Shown here piece by piece: positions 1-8,080 of a stretch of 48,245 nucleotides of DNA (position 1 is its first letter; every line of letters begins with the position of its first letter). Source of the DNA: Methylobacillus sp. (GTDB lineage: Bacteria; Pseudomonadota; Gammaproteobacteria; Burkholderiales; Methylophilaceae); the NCBI GenBank assembly GCA_031285185.1, contig JAITWS010000043.1, positions 1-48,245 of the forward strand, given 5' to 3'. The translations under genes and the position numbers were made by a program. The notes below the pieces were generated by a model that did not search any database, was not told the DNA's origin, and was given only the letters and a program-made list of their open reading frames with translations.

Positions 1-50
1 AAAGCATGCCGCCAGCGTTCAATCTGAGCCAGGATCAAACTCTTCAGTTT
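1..50 (-). rRNA. rrs: 16S ribosomal RNA, 5' end only
   Basis: The reverse complement begins AAACTGAAGAGTTTGATC and continues with the universal 27F primer site, then GAACGCTGGCGGCATGC, which is the conserved 5' end of bacterial 16S rRNA. The mature 5' end lies near position 50 and the gene runs off the left edge. The GGCGGCATGCTTT continuation is typical of Betaproteobacteria. An inverted repeat GCCTCT-AAAT-AGAGGC at 71-86 lies just upstream in the leader and may take part in processing of the precursor (inference). Confidence 0.97.
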
Positions 51-224
51 AATTCCGACTATTACTTGTTGCCTCTAAATAGAGGCCAATCGCTTTGGCT
101 TAAATTCTCAAATGAACCAATACGGTTCTTTGAAAGTGTAAGCACTTGGTTCTTGAGCGGTCTTCCGGCCTAAACCAGAATGACCCGCCCTGCCACCACG
201 CGCCCACACTTATCGGTTGTTCAT

Positions 225-240
225 CTTGTTAAAGAGCAAG
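225..240 (-). promoter_or_regulatory. rRNA leader boxA antitermination site
   Basis: The minus strand reads CTTGCTCTTTAACAAG, matching the classical rrn boxA (TGCTCTTTAACA). About 10 nt further downstream is GTGTGGGCG, resembling boxC. The site lies between the rrn promoter and the 16S 5' end, as expected for binding of NusB/NusE and rRNA antitermination. Confidence 0.9.
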
Positions 241-305
241 GTTCACTTCCAAAAGACCGCTCCGCGCCGTGCACAGAACAACCCCAGGAAATGAATGAGC
301 CGCGC

Positions 306-333
306 ATTATACAGCGCGGCCAAGTTTCGTCAA
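306..333 (-). promoter_or_regulatory. rRNA operon promoter
   Basis: Minus strand -35 TTGACG (328-333), a 16-bp spacer and a perfect -10 TATAAT (306-311), followed by a GC-rich GCGCGG discriminator like those of stringently controlled rRNA promoters. The start point should fall near 298-300, giving a leader of about 250 nt that contains boxA. Confidence 0.9.
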
Positions 334-347
334 CTGCGGAATTTAGT

Positions 348-424
348 TGGTTGCGGGGACAGGATTTGAACCTGTGACCTTCGGGTTATGAGCCCGACGA
401 GCTGCCAGACTGCTCCACCCCGCG
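348..424 (-). tRNA. initiator tRNA-fMet (CAU)
   Basis: The minus strand gives a 77-nt cloverleaf with anticodon CAT in the loop GGGCTCATAACCC, the T arm GGTTCAAATCC and an encoded CCA end at 348-350. Two marks show that it is the initiator: the first acceptor pair is a C1 x A72 mismatch, and the anticodon stem ends in three G-C pairs. It lies immediately upstream of the rRNA promoter on the same strand, with 14 bp between its CCA and the -35 box and no visible terminator. Confidence 0.97.
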
Positions 425-469
425 TCCGATTCGTCGCTTTGCAAAGTTCGCATTGCGTCGAGAGGCGAG

Positions 470-499
470 ACTATAGCAAGTTTGCGGACAGGCTGTCAA
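470..499 (-). promoter_or_regulatory. promoter of the initiator tRNA gene
   Basis: Minus strand -35 TTGACA (494-499) and -10 TATAGT (470-475) are separated by 18 bp. The predicted start near 463 leaves a 5' leader of roughly 40 nt before the tRNA at 424. Confidence 0.8.
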
Positions 500-531
500 G
501 AAGGAAATGCGTTTTTACCGCGCGACGATGT

Positions 532-1221
532 TCAAACGCTCACGTTGAACAGGTGTCCTATCATCGCGCTGAGCGCCATTGCCAACGCGCTCCAGAAACA
601 AACGCGCGATGCGCCTTTAAGCATGGAAGCGCCGCCGCTGCGCGCGGCCACAGCGCCCAGCAATGCGAGGGAAATCAGCGCGACGACGGCCAATCCCCAT
701 GTGAGCCTGTTGAACGGCAATGCCAGAACCGCGAGCAAAGGCAGGGCGGCACCGGCGGTGAAGGCAAACGCGGAGGCAAAGGCGGCTTGCAGCGGGCGCG
801 CCTTGCCGCTATCGGTGATGCCGATTTCATCGCGCGCATGGGCTTCGAGCGCGTTATGCGCCATGAGTTGACGCGCTACTTCCGCCGCCAGGTCACGTTG
901 CAATCCGCGACTCTCGTAAATATCGCGCAACTCTGCGAATTCCTCTTCGGGGTGATCGCGCAATGCGGCGCTTTCCTGCGCGAGATCCGCCGCTTCGATA
1001 TCGGCTTGCGAGCAAACAGACACATACTCGCCCGTCGCCATTGACATCGCGCCCGCCACCAGCGCCGCCACGCCCGCCAGCAAAATCGCATGAATATCGC
1101 TTCCGGCGGCGGCCACGCCGATCAGCAAGGAAGCGGTGGAGACGATGCCGTCATTGGCGCCGAGCACGGCGGCGCGCAGCCAGTTGCTGCGATGCAAACG
1201 ATGATGTTCGATATGGGGCAT
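532..1221 (-). CDS. VIT-family (CCC1/VIT1) membrane transporter
   Basis: This 229-residue protein resembles the VIT1/CCC1 family, members of which move Fe2+ or Mn2+ across membranes. The N-terminal segment NWLRAAVLGANDGIVSTASL holds the family's conserved GANDGIVST motif in the first helix. It is followed by a second helix, a charged cytoplasmic region rich in Glu and Asp (about residues 65-140) of the type that binds metal in this family, and three further hydrophobic segments ending near the C-terminus. I chose the ATG at 1221 because AGGAG stands 6 nt upstream; the open frame runs further up but looks non-coding. It is divergent from the alcohol dehydrogenase at 1329, with about 107 bp between them. 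Substrate choice between iron and manganese cannot be read from the sequence. Confidence 0.88.
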   Translation of the reverse strand: MPHIEHHRLHRSNWLRAAVLGANDGIVSTASLLIGVAAAGSDIHAILLAGVAALVAGAMSMATGEYVSVCSQADIEAADLAQESAALRDHPEEEFAELRDIYESRGLQRDLAAEVARQLMAHNALEAHARDEIGITDSGKARPLQAAFASAFAFTAGAALPLLAVLALPFNRLTWGLAVVALISLALLGAVAARSGGASMLKGASRVCFWSALAMALSAMIGHLFNVSV

Positions 1222-1328
1222 TGCGACTCCTGATGGCGGTCGGAGGATTCCGGTTCGCGCCGTCATCATAATACTTTCACGACTTTCGTAGTACCATTGA
1301 AGATCATAACTCCACAGAAGGAAATACC

Positions 1329-2426
1329 ATGGCAACCCAAATGAAAGCCGCTGTTTTTGTCGAACCCGGTCGTATCGAACTCGTCTCCAAACCCATCCCC
1401 GATGTCGGCCCGAACGATGCGCTGATCCGCATCACCACCACCACGATTTGCGGCACGGATGTGCACATTCTCAAGGGCGAATATCCGGTGGCGAAAGGCT
1501 TGACGGTCGGCCACGAACCCGTTGGCGTGATCGAAAAACTCGGCAGCGCGGTGGTGGGTTACACGGAAGGTCAGCGCGTGATCGCCGGCGCGATTTGTCC
1601 CAACTTCAACTCCTACGCGGCGCAAGACGGCGCGCCATCGCAGGACGGCAGTTATCTCGTCCCCTCCGGTCGCTGCGCCTGCCACGGTTACAAAGCCACG
1701 GCGGGCTGGCGCTTTGGCAATCTGATTGACGGCACGCAGGCGGAATATGTGCTGGTTCCCGACGCGCAAGCCAACCTCGCACCCATTCCCGATGGATTGA
1801 CCGACGAACAAGTGTTGATGTGCCCGGACATCATGTCCACCGGATTCGCGGGCGCAGAAAACGCCAACATCCGCATCGGCGATACCGTGGTCGTATTCGC
1901 GCAAGGACCGATCGGCCTGTGCGCCACGGCGGGCGCGAAATTGCGTGGCGCGACCACCATCATCGCGGTGGACGGCAACGATCACCGGCTCGGCATCGCC
2001 AAGCAACTGGGCGCGGATGTAACGCTGAATTTCAAAAACTGCGATGTCGTGGATGAAGTGCTGAAACTCACCGGCGGCAAGGGCGCTGATTCCGCCATTG
2101 AAGCCTTGGGCACACAAGCCACATTTGAATCCGCGCTGCGCGTCATCCGACCGGGCGGCACACTCTCCAGCCTGGGCGTGTATTCCGAAGATTTGAAAAT
2201 TCCGCTGTCCGCATTCGCGGCAGGCTTGGGCGACCACAAAATCAACACCGCGCTCTGCCCCGGCGGCAAGGAACGTATGCGCCGCTTGATGAACGTGCTG
2301 GCTTCCGAACGACTGAACCTGGAATTGCTGGTCACGCATCACTACAAACTGAACGACATCACGGCAGCGTATGATTTGTTTTCACACCAGCGCGATGGCG
2401 TGTTGAAGGTGGCGATCAAGCCGTAA
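1329..2426 (+). CDS. zinc-dependent alcohol dehydrogenase, MDR superfamily
   Basis: A 365-residue medium-chain dehydrogenase/reductase. Residues of the catalytic zinc site are visible: Cys in the ICGTD motif near residue 41 and His-Glu in GHEPVG near residues 63-64. The Rossmann fold begins around residue 175 with a nucleotide-binding run VFAQGPIGLCATAGAK, followed by an acidic residue (VDGND) that suggests NAD rather than NADP. The arrangement recalls bacterial secondary-alcohol/isopropanol-type enzymes; a structural-zinc cysteine cluster of the classical type is not obvious. GAAGGAAATACC precedes the ATG. It probably oxidises a small alcohol or reduces an aldehyde or ketone, but the substrate is unknown. 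It is followed by a hairpin at 2433-2470 and then by the small CMD-family gene. Confidence 0.9.
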   Translation: MATQMKAAVFVEPGRIELVSKPIPDVGPNDALIRITTTTICGTDVHILKGEYPVAKGLTVGHEPVGVIEKLGSAVVGYTEGQRVIAGAICPNFNSYAAQDGAPSQDGSYLVPSGRCACHGYKATAGWRFGNLIDGTQAEYVLVPDAQANLAPIPDGLTDEQVLMCPDIMSTGFAGAENANIRIGDTVVVFAQGPIGLCATAGAKLRGATTIIAVDGNDHRLGIAKQLGADVTLNFKNCDVVDEVLKLTGGKGADSAIEALGTQATFESALRVIRPGGTLSSLGVYSEDLKIPLSAFAAGLGDHKINTALCPGGKERMRRLMNVLASERLNLELLVTHHYKLNDITAAYDLFSHQRDGVLKVAIKP

Positions 2427-2432
2427 GCCTCA

Positions 2433-2470
2433 TTCCCGTTCATTCCCGCGCAGACGGGAATGAACGGGAA
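2433..2470. repeat. perfect palindrome, dRS3-like, possible terminator
   Basis: A 16-bp stem (2433-2448 and 2455-2470) with a 6-nt loop CGCAGA. The core reads ATTCCC-N8-GGGAAT, the same consensus as the neisserial dRS3 repeat, and related palindromes are scattered in many Betaproteobacteria. It sits 7 bp after the alcohol dehydrogenase stop. Without a T-run it is not a classical intrinsic terminator but could attenuate readthrough. Confidence 0.7.
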
Positions 2471-2514
2471 GACCGGGGTATTCTGTATTCACTCAATCAT
2501 CCAAGGAAACCATC

Positions 2515-4200
<1,686 letters not shown>

Positions 4201-4201
<1 letters not shown>

Positions 4202-4299
4202 TGGAATTTCTGCTGATATTCATCGTCGGCGGCATCATCATCGCCGCGCTGGTTTGGGCGGCACGCGGGCGCGACAAAAACGACGGAGACGAAACATGA
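4201..4299 (+). CDS. 32-residue single-pass membrane protein
   Basis: A short frame encoding one hydrophobic helix (residues about 2-21, LLIFIVGGIIIAALVWAA) followed by a charged tail (RGRDKNDGDET). Its ATG shares a base with the dapE stop (TAATG), and its own TGA lies inside the ATGA overlap with prmB, so all three frames are arranged for translational coupling. The tail sequence also supplies GGAGAC, the ribosome binding site for prmB. I do not recognise a family. It could be a real membrane microprotein or a coupling frame whose translation matters more than its product. Confidence 0.6.
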
Positions 4300-5192
4300 A
4301 TCCCAACGAAGCGGCAAACCAGCTTTACACATTGCGCGACTGGCTGCGCTACGCGGTTTCGCGTTTCGAGGAAGGCGGTATTTTCTTCGGCCACGGCACG
4401 CAAAACAGCGTGGATGAAGCCGCATGGCTGATCCTCTCCGCGCTGCATCTGCCGCACGACACGCTGGAAACGTTTCTCGACGCAGTGCTCACCGAAACCG
4501 AGCGCCGTGCGCTCGCGCATCTCATCGAGCGCCGCGTCACCGAACGCATTCCCACCGCCTATTTGCTACGCGAAGCCTGGCTGGGCGATTTCAAATTTTA
4601 TGTGGATGAGCGCGTCATCGTGCCGCGTTCCTTCATCGCCGAACTGCTGCGCGAGCGGCTGGAACCGTGGATCGCCAATCCCGAAGAAGTCACCGCCGTG
4701 GCCGACATCTGCACCGGCAGCGGCTGCCTTGCCGTGCTCGCCGCGCACGCCTTCCCCAATGCGGAAGTGGATGCCGTGGACATTTCCGCCGACGCGCTCA
4801 CCGTCGCCGCCAAAAATATCGCCGATTACGCGCTGCAAGATCACGTTCACCTGCTGCAATCCGATTTGCTGGACGCGCTCGCCGGATGCCGCTACGACAT
4901 CATCCTGAGCAACCCGCCCTATGTTGATGCGTCCGCGATGCAGGCGCTGCCACAGGAATATCGCAACGAACCCGACCTCGCGCTCGCAAGCGGCCAGGAC
5001 GGCCTGCATCACACCCGCGCCCTCCTCGCCCTCGCCGCAGAACACCTGCATCCCGGCGGCCTGCTCATCGTCGAAATCGGCCACAACCGCGACGCGCTCG
5101 AAACCGCTTTCCCGCATTTGCCCTTCACCTGGCTGGAGGTCAGCGGCGGCGATCAGTTTGTGTTCATGCTGACGCGGGAACAGTTGGGGTGA
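4296..5192 (+). CDS. prmB: ribosomal protein uL3 N5-glutamine methyltransferase
   Basis: PrmB uses S-adenosylmethionine to methylate a glutamine of ribosomal protein L3. The 298-residue protein has an N-terminal helical domain (1-120) and a Rossmann methyltransferase domain with the SAM loop VADICTGSGCLAV near 140 and the catalytic NPPYVD motif near 205. The following sequence (LPQEYRNEPDLALASGQDG) separates PrmB from its paralogue PrmC, which methylates release factors. GGAGAC stands just before the ATG at 4296, which overlaps the small upstream frame by 4 bp; the open frame upstream of this point is a shadow. It forms a coupled operon with dapE. Confidence 0.95.
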   Translation: MNPNEAANQLYTLRDWLRYAVSRFEEGGIFFGHGTQNSVDEAAWLILSALHLPHDTLETFLDAVLTETERRALAHLIERRVTERIPTAYLLREAWLGDFKFYVDERVIVPRSFIAELLRERLEPWIANPEEVTAVADICTGSGCLAVLAAHAFPNAEVDAVDISADALTVAAKNIADYALQDHVHLLQSDLLDALAGCRYDIILSNPPYVDASAMQALPQEYRNEPDLALASGQDGLHHTRALLALAAEHLHPGGLLIVEIGHNRDALETAFPHLPFTWLEVSGGDQFVFMLTREQLG

Positions 5193-5199
5193 GGATAGG

Positions 5200-5287
5200 G
5201 TGGATAAGCCGCAAAGCGGTGCAATCCACCGTTTTTGTTTGAATCGAAGTTGATGATGTTGGATGATGGCCTTCGGCCTTATCCAAC
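5200..5287. repeat. two short inverted repeats between prmB and dinB
   Basis: A GTGGATAAGCC...GGTGCAATCCAC inverted repeat near 5200-5232 is followed by GTTGGAT...GGCC-TTC-GGCC...ATCCAAC near 5258-5287. Both are of the dispersed REP type common in proteobacterial intergenic DNA. They sit between the convergent prmB and dinB genes, where they could limit readthrough. Confidence 0.55.
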
Positions 5288-5295
5288 CTGCCTTC

Positions 5296-6489
5296 CTACA
5301 TCCTGGCTTCGTCGAAGGAAAATCCCCCAAATCCCAACGCGCCCTGCTCCGGCGCGTGAAATTCGCGTGACTCATTTTCATCCATCAGCGTTCCGACGCG
5401 CACGCCGAGCAGGCGGATGCGTTCGTCGAGGGCGATGCGTTTCAGGCATTCGCCTGCGCTGCGGCGGATGACGGCGGCGTCTTGCGTGGGCGCGGGCAGG
5501 CTGATGTCGCGCGTGACGGTGCGGAAATCGCGGAAGCGGAGTTTGATGCCTATGGTGCGCCCTGCATAACCTTTGCGTTGCAGGTCTTGCGCCACGCGGC
5601 GGCACAGGTCGGTGAAAATTTCCGAGAGTTGCGCGCGGTCGTGTTTGGCGTGCAGATCGCGCTCGAAAGTGGTTTCGCGGCTTACGGATTTGGGCGTGGA
5701 TTCTGTTTCGACGGGGCGTTCGTCGCGACCATGCGCGACTTCGACGAGCCAATGCGCGTAGCTTAATCCAAAATGTTTTTGCAGCAGCGCGGGCGCGGCG
5801 TGGGCAAGATCGCGTATCGTCATGATGCCCAGCCCCGCGAGTTTTTGCGCGGCTTTGGGGCCGATGCCGTTGATTTTTCGCGCGGCGAGCGGCCAGATGC
5901 GCGCGGGGATGTCGGTCGCGTCCAATAATGTGAGTCCGTCGGGTTTGTCGAGATCGGAACCGATCTTGGCGAGCAGTTTGTTGGGCGCGACGCAGATCGA
6001 ACACGACAGGCCGGTGGCGCTCCGTACCGCGTCCTTGATGCGTTGCGCCAATGCGCGGCTGTCTTCCGCGTGGCGGGTGAGGTCAAGGTAAATTTCGTCT
6101 ATGCCCCTGTCCTCGATTTCCGGCGCGATCGCGGCGGCGGCTTGTTTGAACAAGCGCGAATAATGTTTATACGCCTCGAAATTGGCCGGGAGCAAAATCG
6201 CCTCCGGCGCGAGCTGTGCGGCCTTCATCATGCCCATCGCGGAAAACACGCCGAGCGCGCGCGCCTCATAAGTGGAAGTCGTCACCACGCCGCGCCCCGC
6301 GTATTCCTTGAGCCGGTGAAAACGCCGCGTGCCGTCCGCCAATATTTCCGGCGCATCCACCGAACGCCCGCCCACCACCATCGCCTGCCCGCGCAACTCG
6401 GGGTAATGCAGCAACTCGACGCCCGCGAAAAACATATCCATATCGAGATGGGCAATGCGGCGCGGAGCGGGAGTGTCGGGCGGATTCAT
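5296..6489 (-). CDS. dinB: DNA polymerase IV (Y-family translesion polymerase)
   Basis: A 397-residue Y-family polymerase that copies past damaged bases. Palm-domain acidic residues are visible in HLDMDMFFAGVE at the N-terminus and GIDEIYLDLT near residue 105, which carries the catalytic Asp-Glu pair. The helix-hairpin-helix segment (INGIGPKAAQKLAGLG, near 185) and the little-finger domain (SRETTFERDL onward) follow. The C-terminus lacks a recognisable beta-clamp peptide of the simple QLxLF type; FGGF near the end may be worth testing. I start at the ATG at 6489: the frame continues 38 codons upstream, but that stretch is the dispersed CGTCATTGCGAG repeat read in frame. No LexA box was identified. 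Confidence 0.95.
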   Translation of the reverse strand: MNPPDTPAPRRIAHLDMDMFFAGVELLHYPELRGQAMVVGGRSVDAPEILADGTRRFHRLKEYAGRGVVTTSTYEARALGVFSAMGMMKAAQLAPEAILLPANFEAYKHYSRLFKQAAAAIAPEIEDRGIDEIYLDLTRHAEDSRALAQRIKDAVRSATGLSCSICVAPNKLLAKIGSDLDKPDGLTLLDATDIPARIWPLAARKINGIGPKAAQKLAGLGIMTIRDLAHAAPALLQKHFGLSYAHWLVEVAHGRDERPVETESTPKSVSRETTFERDLHAKHDRAQLSEIFTDLCRRVAQDLQRKGYAGRTIGIKLRFRDFRTVTRDISLPAPTQDAAVIRRSAGECLKRIALDERIRLLGVRVGTLMDENESREFHAPEQGALGFGGFSFDEARM

Positions 6490-6538
6490 AATGCGCGTTG
6501 CTTGGGAATTTTGTGATTTTACTATGCGGCAAACAAAC

Positions 6539-6567
6539 TGGATTGCTTCGCTGCGCTCGCAATGACG
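6539..6567. repeat. dispersed CGTCATTGCGAG repeat, single copy
   Basis: GGATTGCTTCGCTGCGCTCGCAATGACG-type sequence, one of several copies in the window (others at 7804-7923 and 35296-35406). It lies upstream of dinB, and when translated gives the misleading residue run HCERSEAIQ. It forms an imperfect stem-loop. Confidence 0.75.
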
Positions 6568-6693
6568 ATAGTGAAATGACAAATCCGACAAACTTATTGA
6601 CAAATTCAGGCGCGTATTAAATCATAAAGGCGCTTCCGGGGACGTTGTTCATTACATCTAAATAATGAGATCAACTTGCAGGAGATTAAGATT

Positions 6694-6741
6694 GTGAAAA
6701 ATCATGCGACAAGTTACCCCCCCCCCCACAACCCATTGTAA
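6694..6741 (+). CDS. possible 15-residue leader peptide with a Pro-Pro-Pro run
   Basis: GTG at 6694 stands 8 nt after GGAGA (6681-6685) and opens a frame that ends with TAA at 6739-6741, predicted product MKNHATSYPPPHNPL. The three prolines are encoded within an uninterrupted run of eleven C residues (6717-6727). Consecutive prolines stall ribosomes lacking EF-P help, and a C11 tract is prone to slippage. The ATG of the AraC-type regulator lies 80 nt downstream, after a T-rich segment and a small CGCCGT/ACGGCG hairpin (6766-6782). A regulatory leader is an inference; the rest of the 331-bp gap between dinB and the regulator holds only a repeat and presumed promoters. Confidence 0.3.
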   Translation: MKNHATSYPPPHNPL

Positions 6742-6820
6742 ACATTCATTTTTTTCTAGATTTTTCGCCGTTTTTTACGGCGCTGGCCGGGGGTTTCTCT
6801 TCCGCTGAAGGGAGAAAATC

Positions 6821-7771
6821 ATGAACGACCACAGCCTGCGTTTTTCCACCGACAACATCCCCGAAAAAGATCGTATGCCGTACTGGCGCGAGGTTTTCGG
6901 ACGATGCATTGTCCGCGCCGACATTCAGCCGCTCACCGATGCGCCGTTTCACGGCGAGGCGGTGTTGGCAGCCATGCCTGATCTCCGTCTCATGCACGCC
7001 CATGGATCGAATCTCCGCGGTACACGCACGCGCGCGCTGGCCGCGGACGGCAACGACGATGTCATTTTGTTTGTTTTTGGAAGCGGCTCGGGCACAGGCC
7101 TGTTCGGCGGGCGGGAGATCACTATGCAGCCCGGTGACGCGGTGCTGTACTCGTCGGCGGAATTTGGTTTTATGAATGCGGCACAGGCGAGCACGTTCAG
7201 CATTCCGCTGGCTCTGATGAAAGCGATGGTGCCGACGGTGGAAGACCTGTTCGGCAAATGCGTCGCGCGCGACAACCCCGTTTTGCGCCTGCTGACGGAT
7301 TATGCCGGACGTCCGCCGGATGCGCTTGCCGCCACACCTGAACTGGCGCAGGCCGTGTCGTTGCACATCCGCGATCTTGTCGCGCTCGCGCTGGGCGCGG
7401 CTACGCGCGATGCCACTGAAACCGCGCTCGGTCGCGGTGTGCGGGCGGCGCGATTGCGCGCGATCAAAAACGATATTCTGAATCTGCTCGACCGCCACGC
7501 GCTTTCGATAGACGATGCCGTGAAGCGCCACGGCCTTTCCGAACCTTATATCCGCAAACTGTTTGCCGCCGAGGGGACGAGCTTTACCGAGTATGTGACG
7601 CAGCAGCGGCTGAATCGCGCCTGGCGCATGTTGCGCGATCCGCGTTTGCAGAAATTGTCCATCAGTCTCATCGCCTATGATGCCGGGTTCCATGATCTTT
7701 CGTATTTCAATCGCGTGTTCCGCAAACGGTATGGCATGACGCCTTCGGATGCGCGGGCGGGACGGACGTAG
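6821..7771 (+). CDS. AraC-family transcriptional regulator
   Basis: A 316-residue regulator. Residues about 15-185 look like an AraC_binding_2-type N-terminal domain (RMPYWREVFGRCIVRADIQPL and a later MQPGDAVLYSS turn). The C-terminal 100 residues hold the two helix-turn-helix units of AraC/XylS proteins, ending with the hallmark ISLIAYDAGFHDLSYFNRVF and a PSDAR tail. AGGGAGA lies 5-6 nt before the ATG. No target is evident: dinB upstream is divergent and the mxa operon begins about 300 bp downstream behind repeats. It is not closely similar to the pair of AraC proteins at 15910 and 17526. Confidence 0.9.
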   Translation: MNDHSLRFSTDNIPEKDRMPYWREVFGRCIVRADIQPLTDAPFHGEAVLAAMPDLRLMHAHGSNLRGTRTRALAADGNDDVILFVFGSGSGTGLFGGREITMQPGDAVLYSSAEFGFMNAAQASTFSIPLALMKAMVPTVEDLFGKCVARDNPVLRLLTDYAGRPPDALAATPELAQAVSLHIRDLVALALGAATRDATETALGRGVRAARLRAIKNDILNLLDRHALSIDDAVKRHGLSEPYIRKLFAAEGTSFTEYVTQQRLNRAWRMLRDPRLQKLSISLIAYDAGFHDLSYFNRVFRKRYGMTPSDARAGRT

Positions 7772-7795
7772 GGGCGGGTTTCAAACCCGCCCTAC
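7768..7795. repeat. GGGCGGGTTT palindrome (dispersed repeat)
   Basis: GGGCGGGTTT-C-AAACCCGCCC flanked by GTAGG/CCTAC, lying across the end of the AraC gene. Related copies occur at 18475-18499 and 33998-34019. The 309-bp gap from here to mxaR holds this repeat, the CGTCATTGCGAG element and the promoter region. Confidence 0.8.
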
Positions 7796-7803
7796 CCTCA
7801 CCT

Positions 7804-7923
7804 CGTCATTGCGAGTATAGCAGCGGCTGCACCGTTGGGCATCACGGATGCCTGTCCTGAGCTTGTCGAAGTGGCTCAGCCCAACCTGCGAACTGGATTG
7901 CCACGCTACGCTCGCAATGACGG
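7804..7923. repeat. repeat element with CGTCATTGCGAG inverted ends
   Basis: CGTCATTGCGAG at the left end is mirrored by CTCGCAATGACG at the right end, enclosing about 95 bp that includes the widespread CCTGAGCTTGTCGAAG motif. It carries no gene and looks like a small non-autonomous element or a compound of two repeat families. Confidence 0.65.
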
Positions 7924-7978
7924 CGCATAAGTTGCCGTTTCTGCGCGAAATGCCTCGCCGTTTTCCCTTCCCAAAAAA

Positions 7979-8029
7979 CATACTAACCAGTATGCTTTTT
8001 GTGGCATACTAGCCCGAAATTTGTATAAA
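7979..8029 (+). promoter_or_regulatory. operator-like palindrome and promoter region of the mxa operon
   Basis: CATACT-AACC-AGTATG (7979-7994) is a perfect palindrome with 6-bp arms, and a third CATACT half-site follows at 8005-8010. A possible -10 TATAAA lies at 8024-8029; a matching -35 is poor, consistent with a regulated promoter. The symmetry is of the kind bound by TetR-type repressors, but no such regulator is in the window, so the binding protein is unknown. Confidence 0.45.
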
Positions 8030-8080
8030 CTATTCCGTCCGCGTCACGCGGAACAAAATCACAGAGCTGAGGAGACAAGA

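Noticed and set aside
388..1044. Long plus-strand frames across the tRNA and VIT gene
   Set aside because: They overlap the tRNA and an antisense gene with clear family motifs, and their composition (Arg, Gln, Cys-rich) is that of shadow frames in GC-rich DNA.
1266..2342. A 358-codon minus-strand frame opposite the alcohol dehydrogenase
   Set aside because: It mirrors the codon structure of the real gene, has no recognisable domain and lacks a ribosome binding site.
6490..6603. 38-codon N-terminal extension of DNA polymerase IV
   Set aside because: The extension is a translated dispersed repeat (HCERSEAIQ); the ATG at 6489 begins where the conserved polymerase sequence begins.
7781..7981. 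66-codon minus-strand frame before the mxa operon
   Set aside because: It lies wholly in repeat elements and the promoter region, and its product is a translation of the CGTCATTGCGAG and CCTGAGCTTGTCGAAG repeats.
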